A DNA stretch of 64,000 bases. It comes from Delphinapterus leucas. Taxonomy: Eukaryota; Chordata; Mammalia; Artiodactyla; Monodontidae. Where the stretch lies: the NCBI RefSeq assembly GCF_002288925.2, contig NW_022098057.1:65631094-65695093 (forward strand), written 5' to 3'. Under the pieces are notes generated by a model, which searched no databases, was not told the origin of the DNA, and saw only the letters and a list, made by a program, of their open reading frames with translations. Position numbers and translations under genes: made by a program. Shown here piece after piece: positions 12,366-24,289 of the stretch; positions within the stretch are counted from its first letter, which is position 1, and each line of letters starts with the position of its first letter.

Positions 12366-12971
12366 TCAATTTACATTCCCACCAACAATGCAAGAGGTTT
12401 CCTTTTCTCCACACCCTCTCCAGCATTTATTGTTTGCAGATTTTTTGATGATGTCCATTCTAACCGGTGTGAAGTGATGCCTCATTGCAGTTTTGATTTG
12501 CATTTCTCTAATGATTAGTGATGTTGAGCATCCTTTCATGTGTTTGTTGACAATCTGTATATCTTCTTTGGAGAAATGTCTGTTTAGGTCTTCTGCCCAT
12601 TTTTGGATTGGGTTCTTTGTTTTTTTGATATTGAGCTGCCTGGGCTGCCTGTATATTTTGGAGATTAATCCTTTGTCAGTTGCTTCATTTGCAAATATTT
12701 TCTCCCATTCTGAAGGTTGTCTTTTCATCTTTTTTATAGTTTCCTTTGCTGTGCAAAAGCTTTTAAGTTTCATTAGGTCCCATTTGTTTATTTTTGTTTT
12801 TATTTCCATTTCTGTAGGAGGTGGGTAAAAGATCTTGCTGTGATTTATGTCATAGAGTGTTCTGCCTATGTTTTCCTCTAAGATTTTTATAGTGTCTGGC
12901 CTTACATTTAGGTCTTTAATCCATTTTGACTTTATTTTTGTGTATGGTGTTAGCGAGTGTTCTAATTTCAT
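12366..12971 (-). pseudogene. L1 ORF2 C-terminal fragment with a broken zinc knuckle
   Basis: This 201-codon frame holds [53 protein letters not shown] and [18 protein letters not shown]. The C-terminal cysteine-histidine motif begins (CWRGCGEKE) but a frameshift replaces the expected HCWWECKL with SCIVGG, so the knuckle is destroyed. Confidence 0.9.
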
Positions 12972-13172
12972 TCTTTTACACGTACCTTTCCAGTTTTCCT
13001 AGCACCGCTTATTGAAGAGGCTGTCTTTTCTCCATTCTATAGTCTTGCCTCCTTTATCAAAAATAAGGTGACCATATGTGCATGGGTTTATATCTGGGCT
13101 TTCTATCCTGTTCCATTGATCTATCTTTCTGTTTTTGTGCCAGTACCATACTGTCTTGATTACAGTAGCTTT

Positions 13173-13445
13173 TTAGAATAGTCTGAAGTCAGGGAGCCTG
13201 ATTCCTCCAGCTCCATTTTTCTTTCTCAAAATTGCTTTGGCTATTCGAGGTCTTTTGTGTTTCCATACAAATTCTGAAAATTTCTCTTCTAGTTCTGTGA
13301 AAAATGCCATTGGTAGTTTGATAGGGATTGCATTGAATCTGTAGATTGCTTTGGGTAGTATAGTCGTTTTCACAATATTGATTCTTCCAGTCCAAGAACA
13401 TGGTATATCTCTCCATCTGTTTGTATCATCTTTAATTTCTTTCAT
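13173..13445 (-). pseudogene. L1 ORF2 thumb-region fragment
   Basis: Carries [20 protein letters not shown] and [19 protein letters not shown], typical of L1 ORF2 downstream of the palm. An overlapping frame at 13189-13416 is a shadow. Confidence 0.88.
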
Positions 13446-13510
13446 CAGTGTCTTATACTTTTCTGCATACAGGTGTTTTGTCTCCTTAGGTAGGTTTATT
13501 CCTAGGTATT

Positions 13511-13975
13511 TTATTCTTTTTTTTTTGCAATGGTAAATGGGAGTGTTTCCTTAATTTCTCTTTCAGATTTTTCATCATTAGTATATAGGAATGCAAGAGA
13601 CTTCTGTGCATTAATTTTGTGTCCTGCTACTTTACCAAATTCATTGATTAGCTTTAGTAGTTTTCTGGTAGCAACTTTAGGATTCTCTATGTATAGTATC
13701 ATGTCGTCTGCAAACAGTGACAGCTTTACTTCTTCTTTTCCGATACGGATTCCTTTTATTTCCTTTCCTTCTCTGATTGCTATGGCTAAAACTTCCAAAA
13801 CTATATTGAATAGGAGTGGTGAGACTGGGCAACCTTGTCTTGTTCCTGATCTTAGTGGAAATGCTTTCAGTTTTTCACTATTGAGGACGATGTTGGCTAT
13901 GGGTTTGTCATATATGGCCTTTATTATGTTGAGGAAAGTTCCCTCTATGCCTACTTTCTGGAGAGTTTTTATCAT
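13511..13975 (-). pseudogene. L1 ORF2 reverse-transcriptase palm fragment
   Basis: Continues the reverse transcriptase after a frameshift near 13975. It carries [20 protein letters not shown] and the catalytic motif [13 protein letters not shown] (FADD at about 13703-13714). It overlaps the preceding frame by four bases and ends at a T-rich run at 13517-13526, where the frame is lost. Confidence 0.9.
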
Positions 13976-14943
13976 ATATGGGTGTTGAATTTTGTCGAAA
14001 GCTTTCCTGCATCTATTGAGATGATCATATGGTTTTTCTCCTTCAGTTTGTTAATATGGTGTCTCACGTTGATTGATTTGCATATATTGAAGAATCCTTG
14101 CATTCCTGGAATAAACCCCACTTGATCATGGTGTATGATCCTTTTAATGTGCTGTTGGATTCTGTTTGCTAGTATTTTGTTGAGGATTTTTGCATCTATG
14201 TTCATCAGTGATATTGGCCTGTAGTTTTCTTTCTTTGTGACATCATTGTCTGGTTTTGCTATCAGAGTGATGGGGGCCTCGTAGAGTGAGTTTGGGAGTG
14301 TTCCTCCCTCTGCTTTATTTTGGAAGAGTTTGAGAAGGATAGGTGTTAGATCTTCTCTAAATGTTTGATAGAATTCACCTGTGAAGCCATCTGGTCCTGG
14401 GCTTTTGTTTGTTGGAAGATTTTTAATCACAGTTTCAATTTCAGTGCTTGTGATTGGTCTGTTCATATTTTCTGTTTCTTCCTGATTCAGTCTTGGCAGG
14501 TTGTGCATTTCTAAGAATTTGTCCATTTCTTCCAGGTTGTCCATTTTATTGGCATAGAGTTGCTTGTAGTAATCTCTCATGATCTTTTGTATTTCTGAAG
14601 TGTCAGTTGTTACTTCTCCTTTTTCATTTCTAATTCTATTGATTTGAGTCTTCTGTTCTATTGATTTGAGTCTTCTGCAGAGTAATCTTGATTGTAGGTT
14701 TTTCCCTTTTATCACTTTAAATATGTCCTGCCACTCCCTTCTGGCTTGCAGAGTTTCTGCTGAAAGAGCAGCTGTTAACCTTATGGGGATTCCCTTGTAT
14801 GTTAATTGTTGTTTTTCCCTTTTAATATTTTTTCTTTGTATTTTATTTTTGATAGTTTGATTAATATGTATCTTGGCGTGTTTCTCCTTGTATTTATCCT
14901 GTATGGGACTCTTTGTGCTTCCTGGACTTGATTGACTATTTCC
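13972..14943 (-). pseudogene. Fused open frame: L1 ORF1 C-terminal part joined to ORF2 reverse transcriptase
   Basis: Open from just after a stop at 14945-14943 to a stop at 13972, about 320 codons. The first part is out-of-frame ORF1. From about 14825 it reads true ORF1 residues ([15 protein letters not shown] ... [14 protein letters not shown]). Across 14634-14677 it crosses a perfect 22-bp tandem repeat, then reads ORF2: [50 protein letters not shown] and [14 protein letters not shown]. These are the fingers and early palm of the L1 reverse transcriptase. It ends in a frameshift before the catalytic FADD. Internal GTG or ATG codons exist, but nothing indicates translation. Confidence 0.85.
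14634..14677 (-). repeat. Perfect 22-bp tandem duplication at the L1 deletion junction
   Basis: Two identical 22-bp units abut at 14634-14655 and 14656-14677. Since 22 is not a multiple of three, the two copies are read in different frames in the fused open frame: first as RRLKSIEQ, then as KTQINRI. Only the latter is native ORF2 sequence. Confidence 0.95.
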
Positions 14944-15450
14944 TTACCCATATTAGAGAAATTTTCAACTATAATCTCTTCAAATATTTTCTCAGTCGCT
15001 TCCTTTTTCTCTTCTTCTCCTGGGAGCCCTGTAATTTGGATTTTGGTGCATTTAATGTTGTCCCAGACGTCTCTGAAATTTTCTCAATTCTTTTCATTCT
15101 TTTTTCTTTTTCTGCTTCGTGGTAGTTGTTTCCACTATTTTTTCTTCCAGATCACTTATCAGTTCTTCTGCCTCACTGATTCTGCTATGATTCCTTCTAG
15201 AGAATTTTTAATTTCATTTATTGTGTTGTTCATCATTGTTTGTTTGCTCTTTAGTTCTTCTAGCGCTTCTTGTATTTTCTCCATTCTATTTCCAAGATTT
15301 TGGATCATCTTTACTATCATTACTCTGAATTCTTTTTCAGGTAGACTGCCTATTTCCTCTTCATTTGTTTGGTCTGGTGGGTTTTTACCTTGCTCCTTCC
15401 TCTGCTGTGTATTTCTCTGTCTTCTCGTTTTGCTTAACTTACTGTGTTTG
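14690..15450 (-). pseudogene. L1 ORF1 remnant, C-terminal end deleted
   Basis: L1 ORF1 encodes a trimeric coiled-coil RNA-binding chaperone. In minus-strand order I can read the acidic lead-in (PDQTNEEEIGSLPEKEF), the coiled coil (GNRMEKIQEALEELKS), the RRM-like middle ([20 protein letters not shown]) and the start of the C-terminal domain ([20 protein letters not shown], then [16 protein letters not shown]). Frameshifts separate these blocks. The C-terminal domain stops a few residues after KNLQSRLL, where the internal deletion begins. Upstream boundaries are approximate. Confidence 0.85.
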
Positions 15451-17574
15451 GGGTCTCCTTTTTGCAGGCTGCAGGTTTGTAGTTCCCATTGTGTTTCGTG
15501 TCTGCCCCTGGTGGGTAAGGTTGTTTCAGTAGGTTGTGGAGAGTACTGGTGCCTGTGTTATGGTGGATGAGGCTGGATATTGTATTTCTGGTGGGCAGGA
15601 CCACGTCTGCTGTTGTGTTTTGGGGTTTCTGTGAACTTATTATGATTTTAGGCAGCCTCTGTGCTAATGGGTGGGCTTGTGTTCCTGTCTTGATAGTTGT
15701 TTGGCATAGGGTGTCCAGCACTGGAGCTTGCTGGTCGTTGGGTGGAGCTCGGTCTTAGTGTTGAGATGGAGCTCTCTGGGAGAGCATTTGCCATTTGATG
15801 TTACTTGGGGCCAGGAGGTCTGTGGTAGACCAGTGTCTTGAGCTCGGCTCTCCCACCTCAGAGGCTCAGGCCTGACACGGGCAGAGCACCAAGACCCTGT
15901 CAGCCACATGGTTCAGAAGAACAGGGAGAAAAAGAAAGAAAGAAAGAAAAAATAAATAAATAAATACAATAAAATAAAGTTATTAAAATGGAAAAAAATA
16001 TTAAAAATTAAAAAATAAAAAGGTAATAAAATAAATAAAAAGAAAGAAGAGTGCAACCAAACCAAAAAACAAATACACCAGTGATAACAAGCACTAAAAC
16101 TATACCAAAAAATAAGCGGACAGTCAGAATACTAGGACAAATGGCAAAAGCAAAGCTATACAGACAATATCACACAAAGAATCATACACATACATACTCA
16201 CGAAAAGAGAAAAAGGAAAAAATATGTATATATATTTAAAAAAAGGGAAGAGAGCAACCAAATCTATAAACAGATCTTCCAATGATAATAAGCTCTAAAT
16301 ACTGAACTATGCTAAACATAAAACCAGAAACTAATTAGATGCAGACAGCAAACCCCAAGTCTACAGTTGCTCCCACAGTCCACCGCCTCAGTTTTGGGAT
16401 GATTCGTTGTCTATTCAGGTGTTCCACAGATGCAGGGTACATCAGGTTGACTGTGAAGATTTAATCTGCTGCTCCTGAGGCTGCTGGGAGAAATTTCCCT
16501 TTCTCTTCTTTGTTCGCACAGCTCTGGGGTTCAGCTTTGGATTTGGCCCCGTCTCTGCGTGTAGGTCACCTGAGGGCGTCTGTTCTTTTCTCATACAGGA
16601 CAGGGTTAAGTTAGCAGCTTATTAGGGGGCTCTGGCTCACTCAGGCGGGGTTGGGGGGGAGGGAGGGGTACAGAATGCGGGCCAAGCCTGCGGTGGCAGA
16701 GGCCAGTGTGACGTTGCAACAGCCTGAGGTGTGCCGTGTGTTCTCCCGGGGAAGTTGTCCCTGGATCCCGGGACCCTGGCCGTGGTGGGTTACACAGGCT
16801 CCCCGGAAGCAGGGTGTGGATGGTGACCTGTGCCCGCACACAGGCTTCTTGGTGGCGGCAGCATCAGCCTTAGCGTCTCATGCCCGTCTCTGGGGTCCGT
16901 GGTGATAGCCGCGGCTCGCGCCCGTCTCTGGAGCTCGTTTAGGCAGTGCTCTGAATCCTCTTCTTCATGCACCAGGAAACAGTGGTCTCTTGCCTCTTAG
17001 GCAGGTCCAGACTTTTCCCGGACTCCCTCCCGGCTAGATGTGGTGCACTAGTCCCTTCAGGCTGTGTTCACGCAGCCAACCCCAGTCCTCGCCCTGGGAT
17101 CCCACCTCTCAAGCCCGAGCCTCAACTCCCAGCCCCGCCTGCCCCGGCGGGTGAGCAGACAAGCCTCTCGGGCTGGTGAGTGCTGGTCAGCACTGATCCT
17201 CTGTGCGGGAGTCTCTCTGCTTTGCCCTCTGAACCCCTGTTGCTGCGCTCTCCTCCGTGGCTCTGAAGCTTCTCTCCCACCACCCCCTGTCTCCACCAGT
17301 GAAGGGCCTTCCTAGTGTGTGGAAACCTTTCCTCCTTCACAGCTCCCTTCCACTGGTGCAGGTTCCATCCCTATTCTTTTGTCTCTTTTCTTTTTTCTTT
17401 TGCCCCACCCAGGTGCGTGGGGAGTTTCTTGCCTTTTGGGAAGTCTGAGGTCTTCTGCCAGTGTTCAGTAGGTGTTCTGTAGGATTTGTTCCACATGCAG
17501 ATGTTGTTTTGATGTATTTTGTGGGGAGGAAGGTGATCTCCACGTCTTACTTCTCCACCATCTTGAAGGTGCCC
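15450..17574 (-). promoter_or_regulatory. L1 5' UTR (internal promoter region)
   Basis: This GC-rich, CpG-bearing region is the L1 sense 5' end, where L1 elements carry their RNA polymerase II promoter. The outer part (about 16380-17574) is GC-rich. The inner part has a low-complexity stretch at about 15930-16250 that is A-rich on the + strand (T-rich in L1 sense), with AAAG and AAAT runs. Many short frames cross it on both strands; none is a gene. The 5' end appears complete, because the target-site duplication abuts its first bases. Confidence 0.85.
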
Positions 17575-17589
17575 CTGAAGGCCTACTTT
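17575..17589 (+). repeat. Target-site duplication, right copy (L1)
   Basis: ctgaaggcctacttt matches 11600-11614 exactly and directly adjoins the L1 5' end. Confidence 0.93.
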
Positions 17590-17849
17590 ATACCAGACAG
17601 AATTTTAAGCACATAAACACATCTTTTTAAATTTTCAAACAGTATTTGCAAATATGACATTAGTATTTGCAAACTGACAGAAGAAACTGACGTTGAGAGA
17701 AGCTAAGTATCTGCTTAGGGTAACATGTCCTATAAATTAGGTAAAATTCAATTTAATACTTTCTTCCGCGTCGAAGTCCGGCAAGTCAACATGTTTATTT
17801 TCACCTCCTTGCATAATCTTACTTGAAGAATGGCATGGCATTTGGCTGT
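17590..17849. other. Short intronic stretch without recognised content
   Basis: Continues the sequence that preceded the L1 insertion at 11599. No repeat or exon seen. Confidence 0.4.
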
Positions 17850-18010
17850 CTGTAATCCACCAAAATTGTGTAGAGAAAGGAGCCCAAACCCTAGGAGTCA
17901 TGAGACTGGGATTATATTCTCAGGTCTGACAGTTACGAACTATGCCATCTTGGGTGATTCACCTCATCTGTTAGACCTCTGTACTCTTTATGTACATAAG
18001 AAAAAGAAAG
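17850..18010 (+). repeat. MIR SINE remnant
   Basis: 'aggagtcatgagactgggat', 'attctcaggtctgacagtta' and 'ggtgattcacctcatctgtt' match the MIR head and core in order, with about the divergence expected of an old copy. Confidence 0.65.
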
Positions 18011-21000
18011 CTCAATTATCCTTAGTCTAGCTCATCCTAATTGTTTACCAACAGAGTAAGCTTTGGGAAACACAGGCAGTTTAAGGCCTGCACTAGACTT
18101 AGAAGGGATCTTGGAAACACAGTGCATATTCCAGATGTGAGAAGTGCCACTCTGGCAGATGTAACGTAGTATCTGCTGACGGTAGAAAAAGATACAACCT
18201 GAAAATATGGGCAAATGATCTGTGACAAGAATGTCCTGACAGTGATTAATTATTCTAGAAGGCAGAGGAAACATAGTGACAGAGAACCAAGGTGCAGGTA
18301 ATATGTGGAGAGGTAAAGGGAAACCACAAGGGAAGTCTATCAGTACTTTGGATGCTCTCAGCCCAAGGGCTGAGGATCAGAGGTAGAACCTCATTCTAGA
18401 GGAGAAACTCTACCAGATAAAGACATGGGGCCAAGATGCAGGAGCCTACGGCCTGACATCAGAGTAAGACTAGCATACTCTTGACTTGGTACTGGGTTGC
18501 AAAGTTAACCCTATGTTTTCCTAGAGCTAGGCTTGGGTAGGTCCCTAAAGTATGATGGAACTGCTGGATGGAGGAAAGTGGTCCTATCTTCAAATAAAAA
18601 TATTCTCTGAGGAGCAGGCGAGTCTGGGATCTTGACTCCAGCTGAAGGATAATTATTTTCACCAAAGTTTATCCCAAGGCCAAGGCTGATCTTTTTCTTT
18701 TTGATCTGATTCTTTAGGCAGAGTCATTCCTCAATTGCCTCACTGTAGCATTTTGTAATTAGGACATTCCCCTTAGGAATTAAAAAAAAAAATACAAATG
18801 TATTTATCTGTATGTTCTTTGCCTATTTTTAGTACAGATTACTTAATCAGAGTAGCAGGGAGCAATTCAGGCTACTGAAGGAGTGGAAAGAGGTAGTAAG
18901 GAAAGAAAAGTGGGAAAGATCTGGGGCACTCAGTGCTTCCTGAGTTTGGAGGTTTCCAAGGTCAGAACAGATTGATTCAGAGCACTCTAAAAGGGCTTAC
19001 GTAGGAGAAGCTAAACAAAAGAGAAGGTCTCTGATTTGAATTTTGTATAATTAGGTTTTAGACATTGCATTTTAAAGTTTTGGAATGAGACCTATTATCA
19101 TTTTAGAAGGAGAACTCTCAATCTTAAGTCTTGTTTTGCTATTTTTATACACAAACCAAATGTCTCTATAGTGACTCCAGCTAGAAGACAGTGATCTAGT
19201 ATATGGTTATGGGCTCACTGCTATCGAACTTATATTTTGAGCTCTGATTTCTCAAAGTGTTCTCAAATCAAATTCTACAAAATCAAATGTGGTGAGATGT
19301 TTTATATCTATCACACTGCACCAGTGTGTCTAGCTGTACCATTTTACTGTGATTATATTATCTCTCCTGGTCTCCCCACAGGAACTACTAAAACTGGAAG
19401 AACCCCAAGTTCATTCATGACCCTTTTGTGCATTCCTTGTTGTGGCTAGGAAATTCTGTGTAGAATTTAGATTGAAGAGGATGAGATGAGTTTAGGTGTG
19501 AGTTCAGGAAGTGTATTAGGTGGGCCAAGAGCATGAAGTGAAGTTGGGGCAACATAAATTCTCATACCCAGAAAATTTCCCTTTGGCCTCTTCTCATTAT
19601 TCAAACTTTCCCAGGGCTTTGCCATTTGAAGCCACTCATTAACCATGTTTCTAGATACAAGCTAACTATCTGGTACATAAGAGACACACAAAATACCCAG
19701 AAAATGTCAATAGAAATAAATTTGATATAGTCATAATTAGGTTGATGAAATAGTGCCAGGAATTCCATAACTTTGTTTCGGAATAATGTTAGAATAATGT
19801 GCTCATTAGCAAAAGAGAAATGCCAAGGAATTCTGAGGTTATTTTGTATATTCTGTTTCCACTTTAGGGTCAGAAGTCCATTGGCAGTGTCTGTTCTGAT
19901 GTGTCAACAGTGTGAGATATGTGTGTTTGTGGCTTGCTTATATAGGTAAGGAGTAGTGAGGATAACTCTGTGATTGAAAAATATCTCCCCATTCCAGTCT
20001 GCGAATTACACATTCATTTTCAGTGAGTTTACCACACTGTTCTTTTAAAAGGTTTAATGTACTCTTGAAACATCTGAATTACAGTCATTGACATTTTAGT
20101 TTGAATTTCTTTAATCCAAACGTTGATTGCCAAGGTCATTTTTACTAAAGAATAAGAGTATTATTGAAAGAATACATAGGGAGTGGGAGGGATATTTATA
20201 TATCAAGGGGATCTCTGTGGCAGGCCTAGGTGGTATATTTTGGAGGGCTTAAGAACAATTGAAATTTGGGTTTTGGAAGAAGATACATTAGAAAGTGACA
20301 TAAAGAAAGAAGGACATTGAACTGAATCTTTGTTCACTTCACAGTCTTTTCTGGTCTTTTGTGCCAATAAGAATGATCTGGGGGCTTCCTCTGTTGTGTG
20401 TGGTGGAGCTTCTAATTTGAGACTAAAAGATAACATGTACTTTATCAAGAGAAAGAAATGGTTGAATGAACTATAATTTTACATTTGAGGGAGGAAGAAA
20501 CCACCATTTGAAAAATGAGAAATATATACAATTGGAAATTTATTAGAAAGTAATTTGAAAGTGTTAAAGTAGAACTGTAAATAATGAGTGAAAACATTTT
20601 TGAATATCTGCAAGTTGTTAAGAGTGGTCTTCTGGCTTCAAATAAATGTATGCCTAGTATCAAAGCCACAGCTAATTAAAGAAATAAGAGAAAGAAGGAA
20701 TAATCAGATATTAGGAGTGATCTAAAAAGCAGCAATGTTCAAAGAATTTCTTTAATTCTTATTATTATCGATGCTAAGTATTCCTCCTACATTATGTGAT
20801 ATATAAGTCCATCCATTTGATATGTGCATAGGCTGCTTTAAAAATGGAGTGGGGAAGTAGTAGTAAATGCCACTGAAATGTGGTTTTTAGGTGTGGTTTG
20901 GGTAGGGTTGAGAGTACCTAATAAAAATGATGAATTGACTCAAATCTTCCTTTCCTGTTTTCTATGTTTTAAGCACAGTTGTTTAAATTCCCTGTATGGT

Positions 21001-21364
21001 TAGAATGCATGCCCTTTTAAGAAAGCATTCGCTGAAAGTAATTGGATGTTTTCCACTCTCACATAAATCTGCTAGTAGGTGTTTGATGTTCTTGGAAAGT
21101 CAGATGACAGACATTCATTACTATCAGAGGGGCCCTCTAAAGAGCAAGTTCATAGTTGTTTAACAAAACAGCAATTTAATGAGTTCTAGATAAAGTCCTT
21201 TGAAAGAAAATTTTATTCTGAAAGCTTTTAAACCTCAAGAAAGTAAAGCATATCAACACAATCTACATTTTCTGTGACAGAGATGTGTGCTTATTTCATT
21301 GAATTGGCATGGAAAACTTATGTATACATTACTTTTAATAACATAATTATACTAAAGTAACAGC
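18011..21364. other. Intronic sequence with no supported gene
   Basis: A 3.3-kb stretch with no L1, SINE or other repeat I can name. Frames such as 18032-18274, 18459-18665 and 20203-20448 show no conserved motif. Some of this could be conserved intronic regulatory sequence, but nothing in one species' sequence proves it. Confidence 0.45.
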
Positions 21365-21530
21365 ATCAAGAAGTGATTTAGAGCAAAAGCTCTCGATGTG
21401 AACTTCCTGGGTTCAATCCCAGCTCTACCACTTATCAGTATTTGAACTTGGAATAAGCCATTTGATTACTGTTTGCCTTTGTTTCTTTGATAAGAATGAG
21501 GGTAATAATAGTAATTATTTATTTGTGTTC
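21365..21530 (+). repeat. MIR SINE
   Basis: 'cctgggttcaatcccagctc' followed by 'taccacttatcag' and 'aagccatttgattactgttt' is a fairly clear MIR. The 'ggttcaatccc' is the tRNA-derived B-box, not a tRNA gene. Confidence 0.8.
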
Positions 21531-21997
21531 TTTGGACAATTAAAGGAAATTCTAATATACAAACAATACACATACCAGTATATTGTATGTACTTGTTCCT
21601 TGTATATATGTATGTATCTGTACATACAAGTACTTGTACATGTGTTTACTTGTATACGCATATATACCTTAAACATACAAGTAGGGTTTTATTATAACTG
21701 TAATGGCTTTTCTTTATACAGTTTCAGGTTTAAATATCTGAAGATTGATACAGAAAACAAAGTCACATTACTATTGACTTTTTCCCTGTCACACTGGAAA
21801 CCCATACAACAAAGCTTATAGATCTCACATATAAAGTAGATAGTGGAGAGGAAAATACCCTTCAATGGAGATAAAAGCCCCACAGTATTTTGTATTCCAT
21901 TCTCATTCTGTCTTAATGAAGGAGAGTGACCAAAGATGAAGAAATGAAGGATTAAAGCATCTCAGTCATTACCTCTGCATCACACCAATGGGTCATA
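21531..21997. other. Intronic sequence with no supported gene
   Basis: Contains a TA/TG-rich stretch at about 21600-21670 (tatatgtatgtatctg and similar). The 119-codon frame at 21462-21821 crosses the MIR and this stretch and has no domain. Confidence 0.4.
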
Positions 21998-22012
21998 ACT
22001 CCTGTCTATTCT

Positions 22013-22205
22013 TTTTTTTTTTTTTTTTTCGGTACCCGGACCTCTCACCGTTGTGGCCTCTCCCGTTGTGGAGCGCAGGCTCAGCGGCCATGGCTCACGG
22101 GCCCAGCCGCTCCGCGGCATGCGGGATCTTCCCGGACCGGGGCTTGAGCCCGTGTCCCCTGCATCGGCAGGCAGACTCTCAACCACTGAGCCACCAGGGA
22201 AGCCC
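22013..22205 (-). mobile_element. CHR-type SINE, reverse orientation, with 15-bp target-site duplication
   Basis: On the minus strand it begins 'gggcttccctggtggctcag' and ends in a long A tail (the T run on the + strand). The 15-bp duplication actcctgtctattct flanks it at 21998-22012 and 22206-22220. The tRNA-like head includes an A-box and B-box for RNA polymerase III. It belongs to the CHR family of whales, hippos and ruminants. Short GC-rich frames across it are SINE translations, not genes. Confidence 0.95.
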
Positions 22206-22220
22206 ACTCCTGTCTATTCT

Positions 22221-23149
22221 AAATGCTGACCCTCAAAAGGGGAGGCAGGCCTTCTTTGGGGGTCAGGAGGATGCATATAGTTGGAAAACATTTCTCAAAA
22301 TGATTCTCGTATGTTCTCAGTTTCTTTCCCATTTAGATTAGCTGCCATTAAATAGTGTCCTTTTCTTGTTCTTCATGGAGAGATGATACTGCAGATAACA
22401 CTTGCAGAAAAAATGTTTCTTTGCCTTCCCAAATCATGATGTTGGATAAATGTCTCATTCTACTGTGTAGTAAAAGCTAAAAGGTTAAAATGCCTATTTA
22501 GGCAGAAAAGTCAGTCTGTAAAGATGCTGCTTTCAATATGTGACCAACACAGACCTGGTGGTTAGTATGGCTAAAAGGAACAGGTGTAACAAATCCGGTC
22601 ACCAATATTCTGACCAGCAGAGAGAGTTTGTGCAAATTAGAAAGACAGGGGGTTTAGTTTGAAGCCTGTTTTAAGAGATAGCTTGCCAAGAAAAATAACA
22701 ACCTTGCAAGCCAGCGTGGCACAAGGCAGGAACACAGGTCATCTGAGTCCAGTACATTTTAATGTACTACTCAAATGTAGAGTGCAGTGAAAGAATAAGA
22801 AATGTGATAGTAGTGTTACGCAGAGAAGGGTGGTGGTTCCAAAGAAAATGTCCCAGAGGTATCTATATGGTTTTGAGTTGTGTAATGTGTAGGAATTCCT
22901 GCATCACTCATACATAAAGAGAAGAACATTGGACACAAATGGTTGCAAGAGCATTAGTGAGGGTCAATCTAATATAGTTCAGAAACACTCTTCATGGCTG
23001 GAGAGACATTATCACCTCCTTAAGGAGGCAAAATAAGTAGCAAACACTTGAAATTAGACAAACTGTTTAAAGTTAATAAAAATTCATTTAGAGATCATCT
23101 CACTAGATACTTCTTTTTAAGTAATTCCTTGATTAATTGAAATAATAAC
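22221..23149. other. Intronic sequence with no supported gene
   Basis: No recognisable exon or repeat; short frames only. Confidence 0.45.
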
Positions 23150-23310
23150 GCTGTGATTTATTAAGTATATATTATGCACCAAACATCAGACAAATCGTTT
23201 AATATAAATTACCTAATTCAACATCACAACCCTAGGTTTTCATGTGGAACATTCTATCAAAAAGTTTGATTAAGTCTAAGCTAGAGCTGTGTAGCAAGGA
23301 CTGAAACCAA
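23150..23310 (-). repeat. Degraded MIR remnant, reverse orientation
   Basis: 'tatgcaccaaacatcagaca', 'attacctaattcaacatcac' and 'gagctgtgtagcaaggactg' follow a reversed MIR loosely. Low identity, so tentative. Confidence 0.4.
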
Positions 23311-23559
23311 GTCAAGACAGCCAAGACTTTTAAAATATATAATTACCGTTTACCTTAAAATTAGCAGAGTGCCCAGTGCATAATAGAAATCCAGTAAATA
23401 ATGTGCTAAGTATATGAATAAAATATTATACAGTACCTGTCTTGCAAATAATATTTCAGGTCTGCTATTGTTGATATATTAACATATGAATAAACAATAT
23501 AATTTGTAAACTAATTAATAAAGAATGTAAGAAAATACCAATGTACAGTGTTTGTTCAT

Positions 23560-23720
23560 TTTAACAAGTTTTATTGAGTGTTTATTATATTTTTGACACC
23601 AATCTTGGTTCTGAAGCTTCAATAGATGAGGAAGAAACAGTGTTTTTTCCTCGAGGAGCTCATAATCTAACAGGGAAACAAACAAGTAAAGAGAGATATG
23701 AACAGCCAGACCATTAATAA
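23560..23720 (-). repeat. L2 LINE remnant, reverse orientation
   Basis: 'tttattgagtgtttattata', 'gaggaagaaacagtg', 'gaggagctcataatctaaca' and 'gggaaacaaacaagtaaa' correspond to the reversed L2 3' end in order. Confidence 0.55.
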
Positions 23721-24289
23721 GCTCTATGCATCTAATCAATAGTTTTGATAATCAAAAATTCAAATAATTAAATTCAGTATGTTCTTTTTAAAGCTATGTA
23801 CCTCTTGGATTGGTGATTACCTTCTTATGTTCCCTGAATTATCAGTAACATTAAATATAGTATGAAATGATAACAACCATTCTGTTAATCAGATGAATTA
23901 TATCTGAGGTACTCCAGGCTCATGTGAGATGAAATCAGTTACTCTTTTGTTTAGAAGTGTTTTAATTGCCTCTTTAAATGTACTTCCAAACTGAGTAATG
24001 ATAATATGTACATTGAGCGTTTTCCACTTTGAGTGTTTTTCCCTCAATACTGGGATCAATAAATAAGTAAATGATGATAGGGGAAAAGCTTCTTGAATAG
24101 GGAAAAGCCTTCTTGACATTGGTATGGGCAATGATTTTTTTATTATGAACTGAAAATCACAGGCAGCAAAAGCAAAACTAGACATATGGGATTGCAAACT
24201 AAACATTTTCTTCGCAACAAAGGAAACAATCAACAGAGTGAAGAAACAGTCTGCTAAATGGTAGAAAATATTTACAAAACATATATCTG

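Larger units (their letters stand above)
11615..17574 (-). mobile_element. L1 LINE with both ends present and an internal deletion, reverse orientation
   Basis: Read on the minus strand, the element starts 'gggcaccttcaagatgg' and runs through a roughly 2.1-kb 5' UTR, an ORF1 remnant, the reverse-transcriptase and C-terminal parts of ORF2, and a 3' UTR ending in a short A-rich tail. It is 5,960 bp between perfect 15-bp target-site duplications. The end of ORF1, the spacer and the ORF2 endonuclease region are missing; the junction is near 14680. Frameshifts break ORF2 in several places, so the copy is inactive. Confidence 0.95.

Noticed and set aside
12493..12828. Plus-strand frame of 111 codons rich in hydrophobic residues
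   Set aside because: It is the antisense reading of L1 ORF2. The apparent membrane segments come from the reverse of A-rich coding sequence. The same holds for 13530-13988 and 14932-15570.
16606..17543. Many GC-rich open frames on both strands that look gene-like
   Set aside because: They lie in the L1 5' UTR, inside the bounds set by the 15-bp target-site duplication. The openness comes from GC-rich composition, and frames on both strands overlap.
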